Source: Halocafeteria seosinensis
Taxonomy: Eukaryota; Sar; Bigyra; Bicosoecida
DNA: 64,000 bases
Direction of reading: 5' to 3'
Assembly (NCBI GenBank): GCA_001687465.1
Contig: LVLI01000217.1
Location: 86,053-150,052 of the forward strand
Within the stretch, counting starts at the first letter, position 1; every line of letters starts with the position of its first letter. Below are positions 1 through 12,696 of this stretch, one piece after another. The translations under genes were made by a program, and so were the position numbers. The notes beneath the pieces are model-generated. The model was not told the DNA's origin, made no database searches, and saw nothing but the letters and a program-made list of their open reading frames with translations.

Positions 1-3000
1 TCCAGCGTTTGCAACTGGCGGGTGCTATCGTAAATCTGCTCCAGTTGCTCAACGATATCGTCCAGGTGAATTGGCTTCAATGCCTCGTCACGCCCTCCAC
101 AGCACATCATCTGGTCCAATAAATACTTCTGCAGGTGTTGGAATTGAGGCTCAACTGAGTCACGAAGAGAAAATGACCCTCGTGTTGTAGTTCTTGGAAC
201 GCCTGCTACTATTTCTGAGTTTGGATGCACCATGTACAGTTGGACTTCTCGAAGATGGTATGAACGTGAATTGTTAGCCCCAAGCCCCGTCATGTTGTCT
301 AGACACAGATCCTTAAATTGTGCTCCAAGGAATGCAGCCACGTTGCATATCCGCTGGACCACGAACTTTTTGGTCATTGATTTGCATAGTTCTTCGTAAA
401 AGAAGTCCTCATGCAAGTGCAACGGGGCAGTCAAAGGCAGCAGTTTAGGGATGGTTGACGGGCAAATTTCTCTTCTCAAGATCTTGAGACTCTCCTCGCC
501 CAATAACGAGTGGATTGGTAACCTTTCCCGTGCTCTTCCATCAATCAGACTCAGATTTTTGGGATCCCACAACTGTACATCGGAAACAAAATATGTCCCT
601 GCTCTTGATCTCCATAGTGGCTGCGACACTTCCTCAGCCAATGGCTGAGCATTTCTGCGATAGTTCCTGAGAGCCAATGTAAGCTGAACTATCCTGTCGC
701 ATTCGCACGAATGAAAATGTTCCTTCAAAACATTGGAAACGAAGAGAATGCGTTCATAGTCGTATGGGTTAATTGTGTACAACGCGTTTTTGAGTACATC
801 GAAAGTGACGGAACGCTCAAGTTGTTCCAAAACGTCCTTGATCAGGGGCTTCCATTTATGGAAGTAGTCCTGAAAGCGACAATCAAGTAGCACCCACTCT
901 AGGACACGCGTGAGGGCACTTTGTGGGGGTATTTTATAACAGGAACAATATGCCGCAATCGTGTTAATAGTACAGAATTCCCCTACGACCCTTACAAAGT
1001 GCTCTTGACCCCACGTCTTTACTTCCTCCATTGCTGACTCAATAGAAGTAACGCTTCTGTCACCACCAGTTCCAAGACGAATGACATCAGAGTCACACAT
1101 TTTGCCTCTCAAAACCTTGTACCAGCAGTAATGCTCTTGTAGCTGTTGGCAGATATCTGTCAGTTCTTTGTCCCCAAATGCCAGAGCAACGCGACTCCCA
1201 ACGTTAGCTACGGATACCAAAGACTCCGGTTTGCAGATCACCTGGGGTAGAAGGGTTCGTACTGCGTCGAGGGCAAGTTCAGCTGACTGATGCAATAGAT
1301 ACGCTGAGCAAAGATCGAGGTCCATCAAACTTGAGTCGAAGACAGCCGAGGAAAGGAGCCCGAAAATGTTCGTGCTATCTTCTCTGCGACTTTCGGTTGC
1401 AGGCATTTTTATCATGAGCGTTCGCAAAGACAACTGGCGAGCACCACGATCCAGCAGACACTGAATTGTTGTGTCCCTGCTGATCTTGTCACTTGATAGT
1501 ATCCACGATATGAGATGCTCAGTTTCCGGGCTATCTCGTTCTAGAAGAGAGGTAGTGTCAGTGAAATGGCTCCGGAATTTTCGATATACGTCTAGATCAA
1601 TGGATTGAGAACTGTCGTCGTCTTCCTGTACCTCCATAGTCTCGGAACCAAAGAACTTCCGACTCAATGAAGAGCTCCCTCGCGTGTCGTCACGCTGTCG
1701 TAATTCATTTCTCCACGCCGTAATCACAGATCCGAAAGGATCATTTGACGAAAGCGACTTGCATTGATTTGATTCATCCAAATCCGAATTCTTCCATACC
1801 CATTCCGAGGTCTCGACTTGTTGCCAAACTTCAAACACTCCTGAGATGTCGTCATCTGGGCAGGCGGCTAGTGACTGCTTCGTTATTTCTGTACCGGCCG
1901 AAGGTATATACTCTTTACACACAGACGAATTTGAAGTGACGGACATATTTTTAGCAACGTTGCATAAATTCTTGAAAACTGTACTGTTACTGCGTCCCTG
2001 CTGGGTCAACAATATGCTCTCATCAAGACGTGCTGCAGTATGGGCAAAAGGAATCTGCCCAACTTTGTTCTTCGCATCCCCACAATATTTTGAGACTATC
2101 GAAGGGACGCTGAGGCCAAAAAGTGAGAGAACGCGTTTCAGACGACCTGTTTGTTGGTGACATAACGCAAAGTCGGGGCTCTTGTCGCAGCCACGGTTTT
2201 CAGGTTTATTACAAAGTTCTCCAATGACCCGCGTCAAGCACTCCTCTTGAAGTGAGCGGTCTTCTAAGAACGAGAAAGCGGGCTGAATACCAAACTCCGA
2301 AGATAACGAGATGCATCTCTGCGCATAATCGATCCAGCGAAGTAGAGTGTCCTTCCCATTTGCCGGCTCTCCTAGATCTATGCATGCAGTTGCAAGTGTA
2401 ATAAGAGACTCATTTAACCCAATAAATTCTTGAATTGATTCTCCCTTCGGGGTCTGTTCCAATCCAACGACTGAGCTAACGATATCGGTGCCAACTTTAC
2501 GAGCGTTTGAGGAACTATGTGCTATGCGTTCGAGACAAAATTGCAGCGCCTCTTCTGCTGCCTTGGCAATGTGATTTTGGTCAATGTCATACAAGCAATC
2601 GAGAAGCGATGAATCCATAATCATACAAGCTAGGGTATTTCGATAACCACCATTCTCGCTCGACAGACACTTCAGTGGAGAGACAAACTCAAGCAGCCGC
2701 TCGTCCTCTACAATGGTTTCCCCCAAGATGCACTGGATAGCCTCGTTCAAACTCAACGGAATGTTCTTCGAGAACGAGGAAAGGAGTTTCGCCGATATTT
2801 GGTCACTGTCCTCGGCATTGCGTTGGCGAAATTCAATCCAACGCTTCAGCACGAGCGGATACAATATTGCTATCTGTAAAGACAGCTCTCTGTTCTTCTT
2901 CTGTGAACTCGTGCCATCGTTTCTTTGGTTGTATAGAACCGTGCATTCTAAAAAATTTGTGTGTAGCGCTTGAGCACTAAGCATTGAAGTGCCGGAAAAC

Positions 3001-6000
3001 ACCAGAGAATGCAGCAGAGTTCCGCAACTGCAGGAACCAGACATCATACGACAACATGCAGTCCATGCTTGAACATTATCGGATAAATTCACTTGAACCA
3101 TATTGTACTGATACAGTACATCTCGAATAATCATCAAACGCTCTTGTTGGGACAAATCATCGACATTGGAGACATCCCATCGCCGAATATCATTAAGCAG
3201 GCGATAGCAGCTCTCAGCATAAGGGGGTATACACACTTTTAAGAACTCAATGGCCGTTGATGCCCTAACAGAACAGCTACTTATACATCTTATTACAGTA
3301 TCAATGCGCTCTTCGAGTTCCGTATCTCCCGGCTCATAAGCCTGCAAAAGCGAAATACGAGAGCAGTATAATCGGCTCGGACCAATTCGAACGAAACCAA
3401 GTACAAGCGCGTACCTCGCAGCAAAGCTCTTGGACATAAGAATTCAGCAAAGCATCTGCGTGGACATTATGCCGCCGACAGAAGGGGACAAAATGGTTTT
3501 TGATGTGAGCGCGAAGCTGACCGGAGGTCTGGCAATTATCAAGGACAGCAATGCCGATACCATCGAGCGTCATCTCTTGAAACTGCTCTAAAGAAAGCGA
3601 GACGTTGTGCTGGAAACGTAGTAAAAACAACTCTAGCAATTGAAGCCAATGAGACTTTGCATTGGCAGAACATTCTCTTAGAAAATTCATAGTAGTCTGA
3701 TGGAGTTTGTCACGCTCCAAACAACGTTCTATGGAGTTTATTCTCCACGCTGATGGAAACGCACTTCTCACTGTACGATTAAAAACATCATCAGAGCTCA
3801 AATTGGATACCAATTGATCCCATCTTTTTTCATCGTCATGTCCTGCTTTATCTTGCCAATACGATTCACTGTCTCTGAAGGACTTCAACAGACGCAAGGT
3901 CTCCAACTCTCCAGTCTGCTTGGTTTCCAACACTGGTTTCAGACAATCACTAAGCACGGCGTTTCCACCTCTTAGACAGACTGTCATCAGCAGCACTGCA
4001 TCCATTGTGTTCGTCGGCGATTGGGCCATGTTGAGCGTCATTCGTGTGCCCCATCGTTCTAGGCTTTCCACCGTCGAAGCACCTAAGCAAGACGTAAACC
4101 GATCGGAAAGTAAGTCAGTCAAGACATCTACTTCGCTGGAGCTCATATCACTATGCCGATCAATGATTTTCTGTGCAATCAATGCAGCCACCCGAGGGTA
4201 AGGCAGCATCTCCCACAAAACGGTCAGTGACTCCAGGGCATGCAGTCTTTCAAGCGCAGACGAAAGATCTGTCTTAACAAAACTTCTCCACTCGAAAAGT
4301 CCCGAGAATACCTCTTTCCAGCACCTCCATTTTTTTAACGTAAAGTATACAACTGTGTAAGCATCCTGGATAGTATCGATATCATCCGTACCAAACGGTT
4401 CAATGAAGTCCTGTAAGTCCATTATCTGATCCTCAGAACTTTGTTCTTGGAGTTTTTCATACGACATCCTCAAACCAAACTCCAATAGCCTTTGCTGATT
4501 GCTATGCTCCTGGCAAAATGTGGTTAAACACGTTTCAGAAACAAACGTTGGGAGCTCTCCATTCAATTCCTCAAGTTTACCAGCCAATTCTTGGATAATG
4601 CCATCTTCATATTCCCCTCCGGTTTTTTGGTTAGTTATTCGGGACGACAAGACTGACGCTTCAGCGCATCTGATGTCTTCAAGGGGAATATCGTTGGCAT
4701 TTGCGAATTCCCGAGCTTTTTCCATTTCCCCATTTGCTACAAGCGCCTCAAGTTGGTCCGTAAGACTTTGCATCTGCTCTTCTTCAGGTGTTGGTGTTAG
4801 CAGTGTAAGTACTATGCCAGTTGGGCAAAGCTGCAGCGAAAAGATATGAGCGAATCCGGAACTTGGGGCATTGAGATTCTCAAAGTGGCTTCCTTGAAGA
4901 GAGGCCACTGTTTTCACACTGAAAGTTGATTCCCTAAATTGAACATTCTGCAGTCGGATTTCATTTGTTCCACCTTCCACTACGGCAACGTAGACGTGTG
5001 CAGGAACCTCTTCGGCACTAAGCATCTGCACGTCATCGGGGGGTATAAATTCAAAATCGCAAACTTTGGTGAAATCGCCGCGCTCCGGATGAAGGCGCTC
5101 AAACCCTTTCGATGTCCGGTGGAATAGGAAAACGAAACCATCGGTGGATACAAGGGCAAGCTTGCAGCCAAAATGATCCCATACGACTTTTGAGACGCCT
5201 TTAACGTCCAGAGATTCTGGTGTAAACCTCTCTAAAAGCTCCATTTTAGCTTCGGAAGTGTTCGACAATTGATAAATATCAGTAACACTCTGAGTCCCAA
5301 TACCTGCCACCGCTAGGAGGGTCCACTCTGCTGTCCAGTATTGATCAATAGACAGTACAGTGTTGTCTATTCCATCTTGAAGTGTCATCGCTGCCCGCTT
5401 AATGGAGCGGAGATCACTACCATTTTTGGCTTTCTCAATGCTAGTCAGATTCACATTCAACAGACGTCTCACCTCTCCGTTCGTACTGCACATTAATATA
5501 TCCGGTGAGGCTTCGCAGAATGCAGGCACAGAAGTGAAACGAACGGCACAGAAGGTCGATTTAGGTGCGTCGCCTTGTGCGTTATGCATTTTATCTGGAT
5601 TGAACATTTTCTTTCTAAAGAGAAGGTCGCCGTCGCTCTTGAGGAAATGGGCAAAGCCTGCTGAGTCGCCGACGATGATGAACTCTCCATCGGGACTAAA
5701 GTCTGCTTCCTCGCAAATATCATCCTGAGACAAGCGTACACTCTTTACAAATTCCTCATCTTCAATCATTCCATCTGCAAACGCCATGGAAGTGTCGGGA
5801 GGAGGTACCCTTGAAGGAAAACAGCTTACCTTCATCAACCTTGAACGAGAAGATATGTACCCGAGGACCGTTGAGTACGGCTACCTTTTCTGTAAACATG
5901 CAATTCTCAGGGGTGCTAGAGAGTCCCACGGGTGGCCACGATACTAGACGGGGTGACGATTCCTCCAGCGCGTCACGTGATAATGATGCTGCGTTAGCAC

Positions 6001-6217
6001 ACGAGTCATCAAGATTAACTTCTGGTGGTAAAATTCGAGCAATCCGCTTCAATACGAAATCTTGATTCTCGTTCTCCTGCGCAGCCATTTGAATCCGTGG
6101 TATCAAGACATCTCCGTATGGCTTTGCACTCCTTGCACTTACTTTCTGCTGTTGCTGCTCATCCTCTTCTGCATCATCTGAGGACTTGTTCACCAGCCAT
6201 TCGATCTTGGCCGGCAT
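1..6217 (-). CDS. KNTC1: Rod/KNTC1-like kinetochore protein, partial (C-terminus outside window)
   Basis: Rod is the large subunit of the Rod-ZW10-Zwilch complex, which recruits dynein and checkpoint proteins to unattached kinetochores. Three exons are visible: 6217-5830, 5774-3415 and 3341-1, with introns of 55 and 73 nt and consistent phases; the frame stays open to base 1, giving more than 2,000 residues. The first ~400 residues look like a WD-type beta-propeller (for example the stretch DGEFIIVGDSAG), and the rest is helical. Resemblance to animal Rod as I recall it includes the segment just after the propeller and, near the left edge, NPYDYERILFV, which fits the Rod C-terminal domain. 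The start is the ATG 18 nt into the exon's open frame, with no earlier in-frame ATG needed. It is divergent from the JmjC gene. Alternatives: another propeller-plus-solenoid protein such as an NBAS/Sec39 relative. Family assignment is by eye, fairly confident. Confidence 0.72.
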
Positions 6218-6459
6218 CGTGGAAGAGAGAAATCAACGTCGGAAGGGATCGAAATGCTTCCTAAACGGCAAGAGATGGCACCTTCACAAACCCTTCTTCT
6301 TCTAGGGTTCTGAAAACAGAAGCAACAGCAAAAAAAAATAAAACTAAAATTAAACTACACCTATATGCTTCAAGCTTTGGTTCCTTCTTTTCCTTTTTCT
6401 TTCTTTTATCAGAGTCAATTGACTGCACCAAACTACTTACCCTTCCTCCATGCATCCGG

Positions 6460-6478
6460 TCCGGGCGCAAAGCCCGGA
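6460..6478. repeat. Perfect inverted repeat, 7-bp stem, 5-nt loop
   Basis: TCCGGGC, loop GCAAA, then GCCCGGA. The same sequence with one loop base changed is found at 22921-22941 in another shared promoter, and the arms recur in swapped order at 39239-39255. It lies 243 bases upstream of one start codon and 266 upstream of the other. Confidence 0.85.
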
Positions 6479-6575
6479 AAGCCAGGTCTGGCCGCCAAGA
6501 TCGACTGGAGAAGAGACAGTCTGGCTGCCTTCATCCGGTGTATGGTGCTGTCTACGGTTGGTTGGATAAACCAGT

Positions 6576-6622
6576 TCTCTCTCTCTCTCTCTCTTTCTTT
6601 TTGTGTGTGTGTGTGTGTCTGT
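6576..6622. repeat. TC/TG microsatellite
   Basis: A run of TC dinucleotides (about 6576-6594) passes into a run of TG dinucleotides (about 6602-6616). It lies about 120 bases upstream of the JmjC gene start. Such repeats vary in length; no function is shown. Confidence 0.9.
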
Positions 6623-6743
6623 GTTAGTGGGCTTGCTACAGGACACGGAAACGAGGAAAAATAAGTGCTCGGCACGTATCGTGGTGAGAGAATAGGAGAC
6701 ATTAAGGCCTCATTAAGGGCTTTTTGTCGACCGACGTCCGACA

Positions 6744-9044
6744 ATGGTGGGCACACAGTATAGGCAGGATCGTCGAGTCGCTCGTACCGCAACGAAAATG
6801 AATCTATGGAAGACAGCTATATTGTCAATAGCGTTTGTTTCTTTCCTTGGATCTTGCGTCGTAATACTCCAGCCGAATGATATGATCAGCTCCTGGGGAG
6901 GGCTTTTATCAGCTCCTCTTGATATAATTAGTTTTCCCGGTGCGGAGGCAGCAGGAAGGAAGTATGGCACCCCCAAACGACCTATCCGAGAGCAACAGGA
7001 GGTTGATGGGGATGAGGCGACGGAGAAACCCGCGACAAGCAGTGGTCGACGCAGACCCAAACGGAAACCATCAAACCTAGATTTGGGCATGGATATTGAT
7101 TTTGATGAATTAGAGGAACTGACAGACGATGAAGATCGGGACGCTGAACTAAGTCCAGTAGATAAGGCTTGGAAAATAACGGAGGAGGCACTAAAACTAG
7201 CCAATGACAACCAACTTTTGCTGGCATTGCCAAAGTTCCAGGAAGCAACCGAATTAGGACCTGGTATTGCTCAATTCTGGAATAACTTGGGAGTAACAGA
7301 AATGAGAATGGGGAAACTAAAGGCTGCGTACAAGCATTTTAACGAGGCTTTGAAAGTTGACCCCAAGGACAAGGCCCCGCTCAGCAATTTGGACGACCTA
7401 CTGGGGTTCTTGAGAAAGCCACATGGAGCTTCCATGTTAGTAACAGATCGCAGTGCCGAGGACATCCCTCCCGAGGTATTGCATCCTGAGACTGATGAAG
7501 GGGAGGATGAAGACGAGGATTTTGACTTGGATGAGCTACTGCCGCAGAGGAAGAAGTCTGCTCAGCCTGCACGCAGAGAAGCGAGTTCGTTCTCATCACC
7601 GGAAGACTCAGCGAATGAATACTTAGAGAACGGCAGGGTATTTAAAGGGAGCGGAAGCGCACCCCCTCGTGAAGGGGAACAGCGTCAGGAGAAAGACCAG
7701 CCTCCTGTGAAAGCAAAAGGCGGGATCCAACACACCGTTCGATATCTACCTCGTATCTCTGTGCATGAACTGTACGCACCGGAAAATTTGCGATTCAGAA
7801 CTGCGCAGAAACCGTTTATTCTAACGAATATCACCGACCTGTCTGGCTGGAGTCGTTCCAAGCACCACAAATGGAGTTTCGAATATTTCAAGAACCATGA
7901 AATGCGATCTGCCATGGTCGACTTCTATCCTCATAACATGGTAAGTGATTACCGACTGTTCATAGAATGGACGCTCTGTTGACTCTTTAGGCTCCTTTGA
8001 TAGTCATTTGCAGGAAAAGGAAAACGTGAGCCCCTTTATGATTCCCCTCGAAGAGGCAATGGATGAATTGCAGAACCCCAGTGGCAAGTATCCCAGGAGC
8101 AAGTATCGCCCAGGGCAATACGTGCAATGGAATATGAACCAGAAGCAGTGGCAGAATATGAAAGATGAGGTTGGAAGCTTACCAGAACAGTTAACCATGG
8201 ATGATTATTGGTTCGAGGGCTGTTTAGAAGATGAAAAGCTCATAAGCCAGTATTACATTGCTACACACTGGAACATGATTCTTATGGGTAATAAAGGTGC
8301 AGGAATGTTCAATCATTGGGACATTTTGAAGACGAGCAGCTGGCAATTTCAGGCTCGAGGTTCCAAGAAGTGGCATATATGCCCACCCAGTGAGGTCGAT
8401 AAGGTATGTTTCGATTCATTGTGTCTTATCTCTTTCCTACCAAAGTCGAAATACTTGCATTCTCTCAGATGTATGAGGCTGGGGCTGTAGATAGCTTTAA
8501 CCCAGACTACAAAGCATACCCGTCGTTCAAGGAAGCGGACTGCTATTTGGATACCGTACATGAAGGTATGAAAGAAGAAGGAGTATCTAGATTTCCTTTC
8601 TTTCTCCGATACTCTATGCATTTGATGTACAGGAGAGGCAATATTTTATCAGAAGGACTACTGGCACCAAACTGAGAACTTGGACGATGAGAATTTCGCT
8701 CTCAGCGGTAAGTCGCAGAACTCTCGCCGGGGAAAAGTAGCAGGCTACACGCCCACTACCTCTTTTGTGTATACAACTCAGGCACGAGTGTGGACTGGCT
8801 TAACCATGAATCTGTTGCGAATGAACTCGTATCAGAATGCTCAGGGTCGACCAAGAGGCTTCAAATGCTAACTCCTCCCTTGTGCAAAAAGCTCTTCAAT
8901 TGCTACGAGTGGTGGAGACATGCATTTGCTGGCGAGTACAAGGGTTACTCTCCAAATGCTCAGACACCGGGTGATTTGGGACGTGCGAAAGGCGTTGGAA
9001 CCTTCGAATCTCTCGGCGTTTGTCCAAATGAACAGTCAAACTAA
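6744..9044 (+). CDS. Membrane-anchored TPR and JmjC/cupin oxygenase-like protein
   Basis: Five exons: 6744-7940, 8014-8403, 8469-8565, 8633-8707, 8782-9044 (introns 65-74 nt), 673 residues. A hydrophobic segment near residues 23-42 predicts a signal anchor, followed by a charged linker. Residues about 140-215 form TPR-like helices (motif WNNLGVTEMRMGKLKAAYKH). After an acidic linker, the C-terminal half is a cupin: HWD at residues 500-502 fits the HxD iron pair of JmjC hydroxylases, and His573 in DYWHQT fits the distal iron ligand. The family uses Fe(II), 2-oxoglutarate and O2 to hydroxylate or demethylate proteins. With a signal anchor it would act in the secretory pathway rather than on chromatin. 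Substrate unknown. Divergent from the KNTC1-like gene. Confidence 0.75.
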
Positions 9045-9743
9045 GGTGTTCGGTGCTTACCAGTCAGTAAGTATCACAGCTTGGCGTATCTAAGAGCTGC
9101 TCAGGAACTCGAGTCCCGATATAGCATTTTCGCATAATAACTTTTGCTCGTATATGTGGTCAAATTTGGCGCCATCCTAACCATACAATGAACTGTGGAA
9201 GTAGAGCACATTGGTAGGAGCAAATATAATACAGGAATCATGAGAACGTAACTGTAACTGTACCGATCGAAGATATCTGCAATTTCGTTTGCTCTGAATC
9301 GTGTGCTCCAGCAGCCTCTCCCTTATTGTAGTTCATCGAATGGAATTGGAGGATGGATGCAAGGGTCATCCACTCAGACATGATGCACGTGGCCGGAATT
9401 CTGATGACTCAATCAGCTTAAGTTATAGTCGCAATGAAGCAAGGAAACGTCGTCTTAGCTACATTGAAGATGCCGGAAGCATTTCTTTGGTTCCTTAGTG
9501 TACGTGACTCCACGCAGTACGATTGACACTTTTGGGTTACTTGGAGGGCAACGTTCCACATAAGCATCATCGTTCGTCATGCTCAAATTGCAGCTCAATC
9601 CAGGTATGCTGCTGTAGCAATGGGCATTGGGTAGTGTGACACACGGTTTGCCAGAGTGCCTTGTGCTCATGAGCAGCTTCTTGTTGTGGGCTCCATCTCT
9701 GAGCAAACAAGCAACCTATACAATGCGGATTCTGGCCTGTGAG
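9045..9743. other. Convergent intergenic stretch, no gene seen
   Basis: About 700 bases between the stops of two convergent genes. It should hold both 3' untranslated regions. Short open frames here have no convincing coding character, and I saw no repeat or RNA gene. Confidence 0.5.
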
Positions 9744-11086
9744 CTATCGTTCCGGGGTAATGTGCACCCTTCGGACGCTGCTGCTTCTAAAATCTATTGT
9801 TCTTGTACTCTTGTTTGTAATATCTTCCTCCGGTTTCCAGCCAACGAGATTGCGGCTAGACTTTTGGACACTGTCTCTTCTAGGAGTCCAAGCCCCTGAG
9901 TTTTGCAACGTGCTGCCACCGGGAGGCCGACCTCGGGAGATTGTTCTTACCGATATGTTTGCCCAGTGGGAGTGTTTGTTACTTTTGAATGTGGCTGTGT
10001 GATGACGTGCCCCGGTTATGGTATGATGTAATCCTCTAGTCGTCCTTCTACTCTTCTCTACCACGGGATGGATTAGCCGCAGATCTTCCACGTGAAAAGC
10101 GCTAGTGACAAAGAGAGTCAAGAGAAGCAGCATTTCTTGGGATAAGATACGAAAGAGTATGGATATATCGTCACGGATTTCCACGTTTTCCAGCATTACA
10201 AAGACCAAGTAGGGCACCGTTGTGAGCGTAACGGAGAGAATTATTTTCATGGTCCTTCTGTAAAAGCTGTCGATTCCTGATAGCGCATCCGTATCTTCAA
10301 AATACTTTGCTTCCATCAGTAGCAAAATTGATTTGCCAAGTCGATAAGCTATTCGTCCACCGGAAAATATAACGGCCGCCAGAATTCCGACAAAATACAA
10401 CATCCATGTCCCGGCAAGTACCCATCTGCCGACACGGCCCACTGTGAGACCTCCAAGCATTAGGACTACGTAAATAGCGATACAAATGCGCATCGTTCTT
10501 ATAGAATCAACAACATTGTACACGGTCTTGTGTATAGGAGCGTTATACACCTCGTTCCTGCGGTGGAATTCACGCTGCATCAAGAGGTACTATCGGAGTT
10601 TGTTGATTCCAAAGACGTACCAGTACAGTATAACGGTAATCAGTCCAAATGCGATCCCTCCAGTTCCTGTACATAACAGCGCTAGCTTTACAATATTGGC
10701 TTGGGCTTCATCGAAAATTCCCTTCGATAACAGTTGCACAATCTCGAAAATTGCCGTGAAGAGCAACGCTGCACTATACTTACAAATTCATACCAGGCAG
10801 CATCACTACTAACATCGAACTCAACCTTACCAGTAGCGCTAGCCAGAAAGTGCTGATGAACTGTAATTTGGATAGGCGTATCCTTTCCCTTGTAAATGCG
10901 TTGCAAGCCACACTTCGACCGAAATATCTGAACAAGCAAACATAGTTAACGTCAAAAATTAGCAACGTGCCACTCTCTTTGACTGACAGGAAAAGGGCAA
11001 CTTACATATAGAATGACCGTATACAGCCAGCAGCATATTAGTTGGGCAAGTAAAAAAATAGAGACCTTTTCAACGGAGGCAGTCAT
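9744..11086 (-). CDS. Seven-transmembrane protein with basic cytoplasmic-type tail
   Basis: Four exons: 11086-11006, 10927-10831, 10768-10617, 10574-9744; 386 residues. Seven hydrophobic segments are readable: about residues 7-27, 48-66, 88-108, 133-150, 156-180, 215-235 and 250-268. They are followed by a polar Arg/Ser/Thr-rich tail of ~115 residues. The arrangement recalls seven-TM receptors or the plant TOM1/TOM3-type membrane proteins, but I see no diagnostic motif. The last intron (10616-10575) would be only 42 nt with a weak donor (GTCTTT); a stronger nearby GTACGT donor breaks the frame, so that join is uncertain, and translation could instead begin inside the last exon. The first ATG follows an in-frame stop upstream and places the first helix immediately. 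Confidence 0.6.
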
Positions 11087-11410
11087 GGTATAGCACCAGG
11101 ATACGTTCGGTCACGTCGCTGCTCCGCTGCTACCGTCAGTGACTTTTGACATCGAATTGTGTTCCACCATAGCATATACGAGAATCGTTGCGGGTATGGA
11201 TGGTGACTCAGATAATGAAGCACAAAACAGGCCTTGTTTGTGGGAACACTACACAGTATATACTGCAGAATGGCGACGAGCTTGAAGTTGCAATAACAAA
11301 TCATTACAAATGATAACGTCCCCGCCGGACTCCCCGGACTCGAGTCTCAAGCTAAAGTTGATACAGCCAAAAAAAGTCGTTTATGAAACGAAGAGAAAAT
11401 CGTTGCATTA
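11087..11410. other. Spacer between two minus-strand genes
   Basis: 324 bases between the start of the seven-TM gene and the stop of the next minus-strand gene, so it probably holds the seven-TM promoter. It contains an ACAGTATA-type motif around 11245-11262. Nothing else stands out. Confidence 0.4.
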
Positions 11411-12158
11411 TTACTTATTTACATCGTCTCTTCCGCGATAGCGCTTCCTACCTAAACTATTCTCTGTCCTCGGCGGCATGGCAACGGGTTCCCCTTCTCT
11501 ACCCCTTTTTCGGGAATAAGACGAACAGGAAGAATCAGCTGCTCCATCATGAACTGAATATTGTGCTTCCGTTGAAGCGACTGGAGGTATTGCAGCCGAG
11601 CCTTCAGTATCTGCATGACTATGTACTCCGTTTGTGGAGGCATCACCACCGCTAGACATGCTCACCGATTCGGGCCTTAACTCTCGCTCTGAAGATTGGT
11701 TGGGTACTTGATGACTTGTATTAGCAGGTGCAGCGAAGCAAAAGTGAGCTTGCTGTTGGGAACGCTGTGTTTGTTGAAGTCGCTGTTGCCTTTCCATGTG
11801 AAGTTGCTTGAGTAGCTGGTTCATGGAACCGTACTGTTCACTGAAGCTTAGACCTCTCTGTCCCTTAGGTCCACCGTTTATACTGCAAGTAGAATTGACA
11901 TCAGCACTTCTACTACCGATTTCTGGCTCTCCTCCATTGGCTACAGGTGAAGAGGAAGGCAAGAAACAGCTTCGCTTAAAACTTTCTTGCATCTCTTCAT
12001 CAGTGTCTATCTCATTTCCTTCCTGTCTTCCCCTCTTTTGCCCCCTGCAAGAGTGCATCAAGAATCTCAGGAGAGTTTAGCAATAATTACCCAAGAAATA
12101 CGAGCAATGAAGTCTGGAGTTCCAACATACGCAAATCCACCCGGGCCATCGGGACCAT
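11411..12158 (-). CDS. Unknown basic, low-complexity protein, probably nuclear
   Basis: The main open frame (12058-11411) encodes about 215 residues rich in Ser, Gln, Glu and Arg, with nuclear-localisation-like basic clusters (KRGRQEG near the N-terminus, SRKRGREGE and GRKRYRGRDD near the C-terminus) and a Gln-rich middle. No domain is recognised. A good splice acceptor (CTCTTGCAG) lies just inside the frame, and an upstream exon 12158-12091 joins it in phase through a 46-nt intron, giving 233 residues; I list this longer model. If the intron is not used, translation starts at the ATG at 12058. It is divergent from the next gene. Whether it is a real protein rests on frame length and composition only. 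Confidence 0.45.
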
Positions 12159-12696
12159 CGCCCATTCTCAAGGCCTTACGAACGTGTATTCTTCTCCCTA
12201 TGACAGGCCAAGAGACAATTTTAGGTATCCTTCAACTCGATGCTAGTTATCATGGGACAAACTCTCTGATATAGCCATATTTACGTCGTATCTGCGAGAA
12301 GTTTTTTAAATTGCTTTCAAGGAAGTCAACCCTGTTATACTGAGTATTTTTCTCCTGTCTCTGTCCAATTCCACCAAGAGATGACACCATCCATTTCAAA
12401 TTTCCTTTAAACAATTATATAATATCATGTACTTCTCTGTGTATGTTTATAGCCTCGCTGGGAACAGACCTTTTCCAACTTCAACTTCGAACGTGCAACG
12501 TGGGGCCTGGGTAGAACAACAACTTGCCAACAAGGCCTCATTGAAAGGTAAAGCATGTAGGAAATGTTATGGATCCATTCGCCTCTCTAGTGTAGTTGGT
12601 GGGTCAAGTGGTGGGAAAAGTGGATGAGCATGTATATATCCATTCATGATCGAGGTTGAACTTCATTACAACCACTGTTGACAACACCAGGTTCTG
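12159..12696. promoter_or_regulatory. Shared upstream region of two divergent unknown genes
   Basis: 538 bases without a convincing gene. A short frame at 12427-12627 has no supporting features. The position between divergent starts suggests promoters for both sides. Confidence 0.35.

Larger units (their letters stand above)
6218..6743. promoter_or_regulatory. Shared promoter region between KNTC1-like and JmjC genes
   Basis: These 526 bases separate two divergent start codons and hold no convincing gene. They contain a perfect GC-rich hairpin (6460-6478), a TC/TG simple repeat (6576-6622), and A-rich and T-rich runs near 6330-6415. The promoter role is inferred from position only. Confidence 0.5.

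Noticed and set aside
6460-6478. Bacterial-type rho-independent terminator
   Set aside because: No T-run follows, the region lies between divergent eukaryotic starts, and the same arms recur in other promoters.
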